Source: Bacteroidia bacterium
GTDB taxonomy: Bacteria > Bacteroidota > Bacteroidia > Bacteroidales > GWA2-32-17
Reading direction: 5' to 3'
Length of the DNA stretch: 64,000 nt
Assembly (NCBI GenBank): GCA_016218155.1
Contig: JACREQ010000029.1
Span: 49,279 to 113,278 of the forward strand
Shown one piece after another: positions 1-8,890 of this stretch. The notes below the pieces were generated by a model, which searched no databases, was not told the DNA's origin, and was given only the letters and a program-made list of their open reading frames with translations. The translations under genes and the position numbers were made by a program. Position 1 is the stretch's first letter; every line of letters starts with the position of its first letter.

Positions 1-583
1 GTTTGCTTAATGTTGCATACTTATATAAAGAATCTAACTCTAATTTAAAATTATTTTCTTTTTTGTTAAGATATGCTTCAGAATAATTAAGCTCTACTGG
101 ATTTAATATAAAGGGCATTATAAATGATGATGCAATAACTAATGTTATAATAATGTTTACTTTCTTGCTTAAACTCCATCCTGAATAAAATTTCATCAAA
201 ATAATAAAAGCAATAATCATAATTACATTTTTAATTAATGCCTGTAACGGTGTCATGTAAATGTAGGTACCAAAACAGCCACAATTGCCTTTATTACCAC
301 TAAATAATAATAATAAAACAAGATAAATACAGAAAAACAGCAAAGTCAAAACACCTAACTTAAATGAAAATTTTTTGAAGTTAATAAATAACAATATGCC
401 AACAAATAACTCAAAACCAATAAATATACGAGCAATAAAAGGTGCTATCTGCCAGTTAAATAACCCTATATCTACAAAAGTATATTCAAAAGGTTCTATC
501 GGATATAATTTACTTATTCCGGAAAACACAAATATTACTCCTAATACAGAACATAAAACAATTAGAAATACCTTTTTAATCAT
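1..583 (-). CDS. MauE/DoxX-type integral membrane protein (3' end outside window)
   Basis: This reading frame starts with ATG at 583 and is still open at base 1, so about 194 residues are visible and the C-terminus is missing. It begins MIKKVFLIVLCSVLGVIFVF and shows several hydrophobic segments. A GNCGCFG cysteine motif lies in a loop near residue 100, which is characteristic of the MauE / DoxX-like family in Bacteroidota. Known members are four-helix membrane proteins thought to help thiol-disulfide or electron transfer and are often next to thioredoxin-like genes; none is visible here because the window ends. It lies downstream of the small lipoprotein gene, but a terminator separates them. 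The exact role is inferred only from the family. Confidence 0.7.
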   Translation of the reverse strand, partial: MIKKVFLIVLCSVLGVIFVFSGISKLYPIEPFEYTFVDIGLFNWQIAPFIARIFIGFELFVGILLFINFKKFSFKLGVLTLLFFCIYLVLLLLFSGNKGNCGCFGTYIYMTPLQALIKNVIMIIAFIILMKFYSGWSLSKKVNIIITLVIASSFIMPFILNPVELNYSEAYLNKKENNFKLELDSLYKYATLSK

Positions 584-594
584 AAAATTTAGGT

Positions 595-627
595 AAAAAA
601 AAAGCGTTCCTCAAATGAGAAACGCTT
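595..627 (-). terminator. Rho-independent terminator after the small lipoprotein gene
   Basis: A 12-bp stem with one mismatch (arms 602-613 and 616-627, AAGCGTT...AACGCTT) is followed on the minus strand by a U run (A run at 595-603 on the plus strand). It lies 19 bases past the stop of the 646-879 gene. Confidence 0.75.
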
Positions 628-645
628 AAATAATTTAAAAATTAA

Positions 646-879
646 TTATTTTAATTCGCAATCTTCTGTAGTTGTAACTCCATTGTCAGTTTCTGTAGTA
701 CTTAAACAGAATAATCTAGCATCTTTTTTCAAAGTTTTGTTATAAGTAATAATTGAAGTTGAAGATGTTGAACCAGCAGAGGTAGCAACAGTTCTTGTAC
801 ATGTACATGTACGATCTTTTTTACAAGAAACAAAAGAAAAAGCAGCCACAACTGCAACTAATAAAAATACTTTTTTCAT
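646..879 (-). CDS. Small cysteine-containing lipoprotein, function unknown
   Basis: This is a 77-residue protein with a type II signal sequence: MKKVFLLVAVVAAFSFVSC, with lipobox FVSC and the lipidated Cys at 19. The mature part starts KKDRTCTCTRT and has four more cysteines, followed by a Ser/Thr-rich stretch. The KKD after the lipid cysteine suggests surface or periplasmic placement, but I cannot decide which leaflet. It has its own promoter at 907-937 and a terminator at 595-627, so it is probably a single-gene transcript. No recognised domain. The pattern resembles the many small SCKK-type lipoproteins of Bacteroidota. Confidence 0.75.
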   Translation of the reverse strand: MKKVFLLVAVVAAFSFVSCKKDRTCTCTRTVATSAGSTSSTSIITYNKTLKKDARLFCLSTTETDNGVTTTEDCELK

Positions 880-906
880 ATTAAATAGGTTTTAAGTTAA
901 TATTTG

Positions 907-937
907 CAAAAATATGGAAATATTTTTTATTTGCAAA
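907..937 (-). promoter_or_regulatory. Bacteroidota-type promoter for the small lipoprotein gene
   Basis: Reading the minus strand, TTTG (934-937) is followed after 19 bases by TATTTTTG (907-914). This matches the TTTG / TAnnTTTG pattern known for the primary sigma factor of Bacteroides. Transcription would start about 20 bases before the ATG at 879. Confidence 0.7.
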
Positions 938-1275
938 TTAATATAATAAACTAATATTAAAAAAAATAATTGAAACACAAGCACATGAATATAGCTTTGT
1001 TTATGTAATCAAATGTTTATGCTATTATTAACCTTTTTTAAAAGTTTTTTTTAAAAGTTTAAATAACGTGGTAAAATTTTTGAAAACTATAATATAAGTT
1101 AAAATGATTGCATTAAAATGTAAAATTTTTGTATGTACCTGTATTTATTCTACTTAACGAATAATTAAAAAAAACCATTTAAAAAAATATTTATGTTTCA
1201 ATTTATAAAAACAAATAAATTACGTTGGTTTTCTTCTTTTTTAAGTCTGTTTTTTTTTATTTCGACTAAAATACT
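938..1275. other. AT-rich intergenic stretch
   Basis: No reading frame, RNA gene or strong hairpin was recognised here, apart from the short tandem repeat listed at 1034-1059. It separates two divergently transcribed genes and probably holds only their upstream control regions. Confidence 0.5.
1034..1059. repeat. Perfect 2 x 13-bp tandem repeat
   Basis: The 13-base unit TTTTTTAAAAGTT occurs twice in a row (1034-1046 and 1047-1059). It is AT-rich and may be simple slippage; no function is suggested. Confidence 0.6.
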
Positions 1276-1283
1276 TATTTTTA
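1276..1283 (+). promoter_or_regulatory. Possible -7 element for the PorE-like gene
   Basis: TATTTTTA matches seven of eight positions of TAnnTTTG and lies 31 bases before the ATG at 1315. No clear TTTG is found at the upstream position. Confidence 0.35.
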
Positions 1284-1314
1284 CCGCCATCAACATAAAA
1301 ACCGGTTATAAGCT

Positions 1315-3402
1315 ATGAATCTTAAACGATCAGCGATTTTACTTTTTTTGCTTTTTTCTGTTTCTGTTGCTTTTGGACAAAGCAAAGATTACCAGAAAGG
1401 CGAAGAAGCTTTCGAATTTCAGGAGTTTTGGACTGCAATAGAACATTTTAAAGTTGCTTATTCAAAATATACTGATCCTGTAAAAAAAGCCGAATTAATT
1501 TTTAAAATTGCTTTGAGCTACCGTTCACTTTACGAATCAAAAGAAGCTGAACTTTGGTTTAAAAAAGCTATTAAAGTTAAATATCCAGATCCGTTAGCAG
1601 TACTATACTATGCAGATGCACTAAAAATGAATGGTGCTTTTGAAGAAGCAATTGTAGAATACAATAATTTCGGAAAACTTGTTCCAGGTGATAAACGTGC
1701 AGAAATTGGGGTGAAATCATGCGAACTTGCTTCAAAATGGATTGAAAAACCAACCAGATATGCAGTAGAAAACATGGCTTTTTTCAACTCTAAAGACCAG
1801 GATTTCAGTCCCGTATATGCTAAAAAAGACTATAAAATTCTTTACTTTACATCCAATCGTTCAGGTTCAGCCGGAGATCAAATTCATGCTGTAACTGGAG
1901 CTGGTTTTATGGATTTATGGGAAACTGCATTAGATCGCAAAGGAAAATGGAGTGAGCCAAAAGTTGCTGAAGGAACAACCATAAATACTCCTGATGACGA
2001 AGGCGCTTCTTCTCTTAATTTAAAAGGAAATACATTATACTTTACACGTTGTAGAGTTGATAAAAAATTAATACTGGGTTGTAAATTATATCAGTCAGCA
2101 CGTAAGGGAACTGCATGGGGTGAGTCAACTGAAATTTTAATTAATGGTGCTGTTGACAGTACTTCTATTGGGCATCCTTCTATTTCTGATGACGAAATGA
2201 CACTTTACTTTGCAGCAAATCTACCTGGCGGATACGGTGCCCGTGATATTTGGATGATTAAACGCGACAAAAAGAACGGACCTTGGAATGGTGATGCTAT
2301 TAATGCTGGACCAGAAATAAACACTCCTGGGAATGAAGTTTTTCCATACATAAGAAATAACGGAAAACTGTATTTCTCAAGCGATTACCATATTGGAATG
2401 GGAGGACTTGATATTTTTGAGGCAAATCCGGATGCTAAAACTTCAAAATATAAAATTTCCAATCTAAAATCACCCATTAACTCAAATTCAGATGATTTTG
2501 GAATTATATACGAAGGTGAAACAGAAAGAGGTTTTTTTAGTTCAAGCCGTAAAGGTGGAAAAGGTGGTAACGATATTTACCAATTTTATCTTCCTCCACT
2601 TCAATTTAATATTTCAGGTTTAATAAAAGATTGTAAAACCGATGAATTAGTAATTGGAGCAAAAGTATTATTAAAAGGTAGTGATGGAACTTCTGTAGAA
2701 ATGGTTAGCGAAGCAGATGGCTCATATAAATTTAAACTAAATCCCAATACCGATTATCAAATTTTCACATCTAAAGAAAAATTTCTTAGTGGTAATGGCG
2801 GTGAATCAACCAAAGGTTTGGAAGAAAATAAAGATTTCAAACTTGATATCTGTATGGATGCAATCAGAGAACCTATTGTTCTTCAAAATATTGAGTACGA
2901 TTTAGGAAAATGGGATTTAAGACCAGAGTCGATGGTTTCTCTTGATGAATTAGTAAAAACATTAAACAATAATGCAAATATTGTTATAGAGTTAGGTTCT
3001 CATACCGACTTTAGATCTGATGATAAATACAATCTTGACTTATCACAAAAACGCGCTCAATCTGTTGTTAATTATCTAATTGAAAAAGGTATTGAATCTG
3101 ACAGACTAGTAGCAAAAGGATATGGTGAAACAACTCCTAAAAAGGTTGACAAAAAATTAGCTGAACGTTATTCCGGTTTTCTAAAAGCCGATGATATTCT
3201 AACTGAGCCATTCATTAAAAAACTTTCTACGGTTGAGGAACAGGAAGTTTGTCACCAGGCAAATCGTCGTACCGAATTCCGTGTACTTCGTGAAGATTAT
3301 GTTTCAAAAAAACAAAATGTAATTGCTCCAACAAACTTACCAAACGAGACACCTGAAAATAATACTACACCTGAGAATACACCAGAAAATAATAATCAAT
3401 AA
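1315..3402 (+). CDS. PorE-like envelope protein: TPR, PD40 propeller, carboxypeptidase-regulatory fold, OmpA domain
   Basis: This 695-residue protein has a type I signal peptide (cleavage near AFG/QS, residue 21) and an N-terminal TPR-like helical region (about 25-130). A WD40/PD40-type beta propeller follows (about 150-420, repeats such as ILYFTSNRSG and LYFSSDYHIG). Then come a CarboxypepD_reg-like beta sandwich (about 428-515) and a C-terminal OmpA-like peptidoglycan-binding domain (about 530-660, with SHTDFRSDD and LSQKRA). The tail is rich in Asn, Pro and Thr. This domain order and length match PorE (PG1058) of the T9SS, which tethers the secretion machine to peptidoglycan. PorE is a lipoprotein, whereas no lipobox cysteine is seen here. 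Similar multidomain OmpA proteins exist as paralogs in many Bacteroidota, so assignment to T9SS is an inference. Confidence 0.7.
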   Translation: MNLKRSAILLFLLFSVSVAFGQSKDYQKGEEAFEFQEFWTAIEHFKVAYSKYTDPVKKAELIFKIALSYRSLYESKEAELWFKKAIKVKYPDPLAVLYYADALKMNGAFEEAIVEYNNFGKLVPGDKRAEIGVKSCELASKWIEKPTRYAVENMAFFNSKDQDFSPVYAKKDYKILYFTSNRSGSAGDQIHAVTGAGFMDLWETALDRKGKWSEPKVAEGTTINTPDDEGASSLNLKGNTLYFTRCRVDKKLILGCKLYQSARKGTAWGESTEILINGAVDSTSIGHPSISDDEMTLYFAANLPGGYGARDIWMIKRDKKNGPWNGDAINAGPEINTPGNEVFPYIRNNGKLYFSSDYHIGMGGLDIFEANPDAKTSKYKISNLKSPINSNSDDFGIIYEGETERGFFSSSRKGGKGGNDIYQFYLPPLQFNISGLIKDCKTDELVIGAKVLLKGSDGTSVEMVSEADGSYKFKLNPNTDYQIFTSKEKFLSGNGGESTKGLEENKDFKLDICMDAIREPIVLQNIEYDLGKWDLRPESMVSLDELVKTLNNNANIVIELGSHTDFRSDDKYNLDLSQKRAQSVVNYLIEKGIESDRLVAKGYGETTPKKVDKKLAERYSGFLKADDILTEPFIKKLSTVEEQEVCHQANRRTEFRVLREDYVSKKQNVIAPTNLPNETPENNTTPENTPENNNQ

Positions 3403-3420
3403 CTTCTTTACATAAAAATG

Positions 3421-3452
3421 AAACGTTCCGGTACTGCCGGAACGTTTTTTTT
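3421..3452 (+). terminator. Strong Rho-independent terminator directly before purM
   Basis: An 11-bp perfect stem (3421-3431 with 3437-3447, core AAACGTTCCGG) has a 5-base loop and is followed by a T run that ends at 3452. It ends only eight bases before the purM ATG. Confidence 0.85.
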
Positions 3453-3460
3453 ACAATAAA

Positions 3461-4636
3461 ATGAGCCAGAACGAAAGATATAGTGAGCGAGGTGTTTCAG
3501 CAGCCAAGGAAGATGTCCATAATGCAATAAAGAATATTGACAAAGGGCTTTTCCCAAATGCCTTTTGTAAAATTCTACCAGATTATTTAACAAATGACAA
3601 TAATTATTGCATAGCAATGCATGCTGATGGTGCCGGCACAAAAACTTCTTTAGCATACCTTTATTGGAAAGAAACAGGCGATTTATCTGTATGGAAAGGC
3701 ATTGCACAAGATGCAATTATTATGAATATTGATGATTTGCTATGCATTGGTTCTACAGGGCCATTTATTGTTTCTTCAACAATAGGTAGAAATAAAAACA
3801 TTATACCAGGAGAAGTTATCTCTGCCTTAATAAATGGTTTCGAAGAAGTTCTTTCAGATCTTCGCGACTTAGGCATTGAGGCTTATTCAGCTGGGGGTGA
3901 AACAGCAGATGTAGGGGATTTGGTCAGAACAATTATATTAGACTCTACAGTAGTTTGCAGAATGAAAAAATCAGACATCATTTCAAATCATAACATTTTA
4001 CCCGATGACGTAATTATTGGTTTTGCTTCTGATGGAAAATCGACATACGAAACTGAGTATAACAGCGGAATGGGTAGTAATGGTTTGACTTCTGCCAGAC
4101 ATGATGTTTTTTCAAATTACATTGCATCAAAATACCCTGAAAGCTATAACCCAGCAATATCGGGCAATTTAGTTTATACAGGAAAACATACCCTTACAGA
4201 AACAATACCTGATTACCCATTAAACGCGGGCAAAATGGTTCTATCTCCAACTAGAACATATGCACCTTTAATAAATGAAATATTTAAGATGCATAAGGGT
4301 AATATCCATGGAATGGTTCATTGTACAGGAGGAGCACAAACAAAAGTTCTCCACTTTGTTAATAATCTGCACATAGTTAAAAATAATCTTTTCCCCACAC
4401 CAAAACTCTTTTCTGTAATTCAATCTGCATCAGAAACACCATGGGAAGAGATGTACAAAGTATTTAACATGGGGCATAGATTAGAAATATACACTAAAAA
4501 AGAATTTGCAAACGACATAATTTCAATTTCAAACTCATTTAACATTGATGCAAAAATAATTGGGCACTGTGAACAATTTGAAGGAAAAAAACTAACTATT
4601 TCAAGCCAATATGGTGAGTATACTTATTTAAAATAA
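3461..4636 (+). CDS. purM: Phosphoribosylformylglycinamidine cyclo-ligase (AIR synthetase)
   Basis: The 391-residue product converts formylglycinamidine ribonucleotide to aminoimidazole ribonucleotide with ATP in purine synthesis, in the cytosol. The N-terminus RYSERGVSAAKEDVH and the motif HADGAGTKTSLAYLYW followed by DDLLCIG are typical of the long PurM form found in Bacteroidales. The ATG at 3461 fits the family N-terminus, so the start is well supported although it lies just past a terminator hairpin. It leads a close-packed plus-strand set (purM, prfA, pyrF, DUF2851, K+ channel, rsmA). How it is transcribed past the hairpin is not clear: read-through, or a promoter hidden in the hairpin region, are both possible. 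Confidence 0.93.
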   Translation: MSQNERYSERGVSAAKEDVHNAIKNIDKGLFPNAFCKILPDYLTNDNNYCIAMHADGAGTKTSLAYLYWKETGDLSVWKGIAQDAIIMNIDDLLCIGSTGPFIVSSTIGRNKNIIPGEVISALINGFEEVLSDLRDLGIEAYSAGGETADVGDLVRTIILDSTVVCRMKKSDIISNHNILPDDVIIGFASDGKSTYETEYNSGMGSNGLTSARHDVFSNYIASKYPESYNPAISGNLVYTGKHTLTETIPDYPLNAGKMVLSPTRTYAPLINEIFKMHKGNIHGMVHCTGGAQTKVLHFVNNLHIVKNNLFPTPKLFSVIQSASETPWEEMYKVFNMGHRLEIYTKKEFANDIISISNSFNIDAKIIGHCEQFEGKKLTISSQYGEYTYLK

Positions 4637-4642
4637 ATTAAG

Positions 4643-5728
4643 ATGAACGACAATGTAATTCTAGATAAACTAGCTTCAATAAATATAAAATTCAACGAAA
4701 TCGGAGAGCAACTTACAAATCCTGAAGTTATTTCTGATATGAAAAGGTTTATTTCTTTAAGTAAAGAATACCGTAATCTCGAACCACTTATTCAGTCATA
4801 TAAAATATATATTGACTCATTAAGTAATATACAGAGTGCAAAAGAAATTATCGCTAATGAAAAGGATGAAGAGATGCGCGATATGGCAAAAGCCGAACTT
4901 GAAGAATTAACATTAAAAATTACAGGAATTGAAGAAGAAATTAAAATACTGATGCTACCTAAAGATCCTGAAGATTTCAAAAATGCAATTCTTGAAATTA
5001 GAGCAGGAACTGGTGGTGATGAGGCTTCAATTTTTGCAGGTGATTTGTACAGAATGTATAACAAATACTGCGAAAATAAAAAATGGAAAGTTGAAGTTAC
5101 AAGTTTTTCTGAAGGAACTGTTGGCGGGTACAAAGAGTTAATCTGTAAAGTAACAGGAGATGGTGTTTATGGAATTCTAAAATACGAATCGGGTGTACAC
5201 CGTGTACAACGCGTTCCTCAAACTGAAACTCAGGGAAGAGTTCATACTTCGGCTGCAACAATTGCTGTACTTCCGGAAGCAGAAGAATTTGATATTGTTG
5301 TAAATCAAAACGACATTAAAAAAGAAACTTTTTGCTCAAGTGGCCCAGGCGGACAATCAGTAAATACAACCTATTCGGCGGTTAGACTTACACATATTCC
5401 AACAGGTATTGTAGTAAGCTGTCAGGACGAGAAATCGCAAATTAAAAATAACGAAAAGGCAATGGGCGAACTCCGTACCAGAATTTATAATATGGAGTAT
5501 CAAAAACACATGGATAAAATTGCTGCCAAAAGAAAAACCATGGTTTCAACAGGTGATAGATCTGCAAAAATCAGAACATACAATTACCCTCAGAATCGTG
5601 TAACAGATCACAGAATAAATCTTACCTTATATAACTTAGACGCTGTAATTAATGGTGATATTGATGAATTAATCAGCAAGCTTCAAATGGCAGAAAATGC
5701 TGAAAAAATGAAAGAATCAGAAATTTAG
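4643..5728 (+). CDS. prfA: Peptide chain release factor 1
   Basis: The 361-residue protein releases finished peptides at UAA and UAG codons. The catalytic GGQ lies at 236-238 ([10 protein letters not shown]), and the PxT codon-recognition motif that marks RF1 is PQT at 192-194. The N-terminal coiled helical domain occupies about residues 1-105. Length is normal for RF1. It follows purM by six bases and is probably in the same transcript. The GGQ glutamine and its context are intact, so the gene looks functional. Confidence 0.96.
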   Translation: MNDNVILDKLASINIKFNEIGEQLTNPEVISDMKRFISLSKEYRNLEPLIQSYKIYIDSLSNIQSAKEIIANEKDEEMRDMAKAELEELTLKITGIEEEIKILMLPKDPEDFKNAILEIRAGTGGDEASIFAGDLYRMYNKYCENKKWKVEVTSFSEGTVGGYKELICKVTGDGVYGILKYESGVHRVQRVPQTETQGRVHTSAATIAVLPEAEEFDIVVNQNDIKKETFCSSGPGGQSVNTTYSAVRLTHIPTGIVVSCQDEKSQIKNNEKAMGELRTRIYNMEYQKHMDKIAAKRKTMVSTGDRSAKIRTYNYPQNRVTDHRINLTLYNLDAVINGDIDELISKLQMAENAEKMKESEI

Positions 5729-5761
5729 AATAATTGATTATTGTATAATAAAAAACATTTT

Positions 5762-6592
5762 ATGACTTCACAAGATATATTTAAACAAATTGTAAATAAA
5801 AAAAGCTTTTTGTGTGTTGGACTTGATTCTGAATTTGATAAAATTCCGGCTTGTTTAAAACAAACTAATGATCCTGTTTATGCATTTAACAAAGCAATTG
5901 TTGATGCTACTGCAAAATATACCATTGCCTATAAACCAAATCTTGCTTTTTATGAAAGCCTTGGTATTAGCGGATGGCAAAGCCTTGAAAAAACAGTTAA
6001 ATACATTAAAGATTTTTATCCTGAGATATTTATTATTGCAGATGCAAAACGTGGAGATATTGGAAACACATCAAAAATGTATGCACAGGCATTCTTCGAA
6101 AAATTACCTTTTGATGCTGTTACAGTTGCTCCTTATATGGGAGAAGATAGCGTGAGTCCGTTTTTATCATATCCCGGAAAATTTGTTATTTTGTTAGCGC
6201 TAACATCAAACAAAGGAGCAAATGACTTTCAGTTTCTGACTAATCCAGAAGGGGAAAAACTATTTGAAAAAGTTCTTAAAATATCTCAGAAATGGGCTAC
6301 TGCTGATCAAATGATGTACGTTGTTGGTGCTACACGTGCTGAGATGCTAACTGATGTAAGAAAATTAGTACCTGAGCATTTTTTATTAGTGCCGGGTGTT
6401 GGCGCACAAGGCGGAAGTTTAAGTGAAGTTGCAAAATATGGAATGAATTCAAAATGCGGTTTAATAGTAAACTCCTCACGTGCAATTATTTTTGCCGATT
6501 CAACTGAGAAATTTGCAGAACGCGCTTCTGAAGAAGCACAAAAAGTTCAAATTGAAATGGAGACATTGCTAAAGGAACATAAGATTATATAA
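5762..6592 (+). CDS. pyrF: Orotidine 5'-phosphate decarboxylase (type 2)
   Basis: The 276-residue enzyme makes UMP from OMP in the last step of pyrimidine synthesis. The catalytic motif [15 protein letters not shown] belongs to the type-2 OMP decarboxylase subfamily found in Bacteroidota and mycobacteria. The N-terminus [14 protein letters not shown] and the phosphate-binding VPGVGAQGG near the C-terminus are also present. The frame can be extended back to a TTG at 5741, but ATG at 5762 (MTSQDIFKQ) gives the expected family start. The gene lies 33 bases after prfA and one base before the DUF2851 gene, so co-transcription is likely. Confidence 0.94.
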   Translation: MTSQDIFKQIVNKKSFLCVGLDSEFDKIPACLKQTNDPVYAFNKAIVDATAKYTIAYKPNLAFYESLGISGWQSLEKTVKYIKDFYPEIFIIADAKRGDIGNTSKMYAQAFFEKLPFDAVTVAPYMGEDSVSPFLSYPGKFVILLALTSNKGANDFQFLTNPEGEKLFEKVLKISQKWATADQMMYVVGATRAEMLTDVRKLVPEHFLLVPGVGAQGGSLSEVAKYGMNSKCGLIVNSSRAIIFADSTEKFAERASEEAQKVQIEMETLLKEHKII

Positions 6593-6593
6593 T

Positions 6594-7871
6594 ATGACTG
6601 AAGATTTTCTTCACTTTGTTTGGCAATTCGGACTTTTTGAACGAGAGAAGCTAAAGGCCTTTACAGGTGAAGAAATTGACATTATTTCGACTGGTCAATA
6701 TAATACAGATGCAGGACCCGATTTTTTTAATGCACGAATTAGAATTAACGGAATTGAATGGGCAGGAAATGTAGAAATACATTTAAGAGCTTCAGACTGG
6801 AAAAAGCATAAACATTCAAATGATTTAGCATATAACAATGTTATTCTACACATTGTTGAAGAATACGATACTGATATTTCAATAAACAATTTACCATTAC
6901 CTACTATTAAATTAAATTATAATAAAATTGCTTTAGAGAATTACCATAAACTTTATGGTTCGGCTAATAAAATTGCCTGTTCAAGACATATAAAAAATAT
7001 TGACACAAATTTTTTTAGTCTGTATTTTACCTCTCTTGCAGTTGAAAGGCTAAAAAATAAAACGGACTTAATTAAACAAGATCTTTTAAAAAGGGGAAAT
7101 AACTGGGAAGAAGTTTTTTATATTAATATTGCAAAAAACTTTGGATTCAGAGTAAATAATCAACCATTTTTAATGCTTGCAGAGTCTGTTAATTTAAAAG
7201 ATTTAGCAAAACAAAAAAATAATTTACTTCAAATAGAGGCTATTTTATTTGGACAGTCGGGTTTACTCCCTAAAAAGTCAGAACATTCTTACATCAGAAC
7301 ATTAAACAGTGAATACACTTTTCTTAAAACAAAGTTTGCATTAACACCGTTACAGCCTTCGGTATGGAAATTTTTAAGAGTTAGACCTGTTAACTTTCCA
7401 ACAATTAGAATTGCACAATTCGCATCACTTATTCATCAATCCTCGTCATTGTTTTCAAAAATTATTGAACAAAAAAGTTTGACTTCCCTAATAGATTTAT
7501 TTTCATTAAAAGCATCAGAATATTGGGATACACATTATGCATTTGAAAAACATTCGCCTAACGAAGAAAAAACTTTAGGGAAAGAATCTATTCAAATACT
7601 TATAATTAATACTGTTATTCCTTTTCTTTTCATTTATGGTAAGGAAAAAGGAAAAGAGGAAATTTCTGAAAGAGCATTAAAATTTTTAGAACAATTACCA
7701 GCCGAAAAAAATACAATTATTAACCAATGGAATGGTCTTAATATTAAAGCTAAAAATGCTTTGGAATCTCAGGCATTAATACAACTTTACAATAATTATT
7801 GTATGAATCGTAAGTGTTTGAAATGCCAGACTGGAACAACAATAATCAGATCAACAAAGCAATTAATATGA
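6594..7871 (+). CDS. DUF2851 family protein
   Basis: The 425-residue product begins MTEDFLHFVWQFGLF and carries NTDAGPDFFNARIRINGIEW followed by GNVEIH, the signature of DUF2851 (PF11013), a family common in Bacteroidota and of unknown function. No signal peptide or membrane segment is seen, so it is likely cytosolic. The C-terminus has a CMNRKCLKCQ cysteine cluster that could bind a metal. It starts one base after pyrF and overlaps the next gene by four bases (ATGA), which suggests translational coupling with the K+ channel gene. The function remains unknown. Confidence 0.88.
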   Translation: MTEDFLHFVWQFGLFEREKLKAFTGEEIDIISTGQYNTDAGPDFFNARIRINGIEWAGNVEIHLRASDWKKHKHSNDLAYNNVILHIVEEYDTDISINNLPLPTIKLNYNKIALENYHKLYGSANKIACSRHIKNIDTNFFSLYFTSLAVERLKNKTDLIKQDLLKRGNNWEEVFYINIAKNFGFRVNNQPFLMLAESVNLKDLAKQKNNLLQIEAILFGQSGLLPKKSEHSYIRTLNSEYTFLKTKFALTPLQPSVWKFLRVRPVNFPTIRIAQFASLIHQSSSLFSKIIEQKSLTSLIDLFSLKASEYWDTHYAFEKHSPNEEKTLGKESIQILIINTVIPFLFIYGKEKGKEEISERALKFLEQLPAEKNTIINQWNGLNIKAKNALESQALIQLYNNYCMNRKCLKCQTGTTIIRSTKQLI

Positions 7872-8881
7872 AAAAACAAATAAGTTTCAGATCTATTTAT
7901 GTTTTGTTAGGATTAATTCTGGGCATTATTAGTTTAGGAATTTTTGGTTATATGTTTATCGAGAATTACAGATTTCTTGATGCATTTTACATGACTATAG
8001 AAACTGTTGGTACTGTAGGGTTTCGTGAAATAAAACCACTTAGCGATAGTGGAAAAATATTTACTTCATTACTTATTATATTAAGTTTTGGCTGTTTCGG
8101 TTATGTAATTACTACCTTTACCAAATTCATGGTTGAAGGTTTTTTTAGAAACTATTTTCTATTTGCTAAAATGAAAAATAAAATCTCAAAACTAAACGGG
8201 CATATTATTGTTTGTGGGTACGGAAATAACGGAACCGAAACAATAAGAGAATTGTTAGAACACAATGAAAAAGTAGTAGTTATTGAAAAAGCTACTGAAA
8301 TTACAGAGCAACTTAAAATTAATCCTGATATATTGTTTATTGAAGGTGATGCAACAAATGAAGATGTATTACGAGAAACAAATATTGAGTCAGCCAAAGC
8401 ACTAATAACAACTATGCCAAATGATGCAGACAATCTTTATATTGTGCTAACAGCAAAAGAACTTAACAACAAAATAACAATAGTCTCAAGAGCAAGCGAT
8501 AATCATGCTATAAAGAAATTAAAAAGAGCTGGTGCTAATAATGTAATTATGCCTGATAAAATTGGTGGAAACAGAATGGCAAAACTGGTAGTACAGCCAG
8601 ATGTTGTAGAATTTATGGAACATATATTCTTACAGCAAAAAAGAGATATTAAAGTAGATGAGGTTTCTTGTTCACATTCTGTTTTTATTAATAAATCTAT
8701 ACGCGATCTTGATGTAAGAAATGCATCAGGCGCTAATATTCTTGGAATTAGAACCGGTGATGGAAATTATATTATTAACCCTTCTGCAGATACTTTAATT
8801 CATAGCGACGACAAGTTATTCGTACTCGGGAGTCCTTCACAAAATGAAAAACTTAAAGACGTATTAAGGGGTACAGCGTAA
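7868..8881 (+). CDS. Two-helix K+ channel with RCK (TrkA-N/TrkA-C) domain
   Basis: The 337-residue protein has two membrane helices (about 11-31 and 62-84) flanking a pore loop, then an RCK unit. The RCK unit has a Rossmann domain with nucleotide motif CGYGNNG at 116-122 and a TrkA-C domain at the C-terminus. This is the build of MthK-type channels, which move K+ and are gated by ligand binding to the cytosolic RCK ring. The filter reads TVGF-RE (49-54) where classic K+ channels have TVGYGD, so selectivity may differ. I use ATG at 7868, which overlaps the DUF2851 stop as ATGA; a GTG start at 7814 would add a non-helical tail inside the upstream gene. The 5' neighbours are metabolic genes, with no other transport gene nearby. 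Confidence 0.88.
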   Translation: MKKQISFRSIYVLLGLILGIISLGIFGYMFIENYRFLDAFYMTIETVGTVGFREIKPLSDSGKIFTSLLIILSFGCFGYVITTFTKFMVEGFFRNYFLFAKMKNKISKLNGHIIVCGYGNNGTETIRELLEHNEKVVVIEKATEITEQLKINPDILFIEGDATNEDVLRETNIESAKALITTMPNDADNLYIVLTAKELNNKITIVSRASDNHAIKKLKRAGANNVIMPDKIGGNRMAKLVVQPDVVEFMEHIFLQQKRDIKVDEVSCSHSVFINKSIRDLDVRNASGANILGIRTGDGNYIINPSADTLIHSDDKLFVLGSPSQNEKLKDVLRGTA

Positions 8882-8890
8882 AAATATATT

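Noticed and set aside
375..596. Plus-strand frame of 73 codons
   Set aside because: It is the antisense of the truncated MauE/DoxX-type gene, which has clear hydrophobic segments and a family motif.
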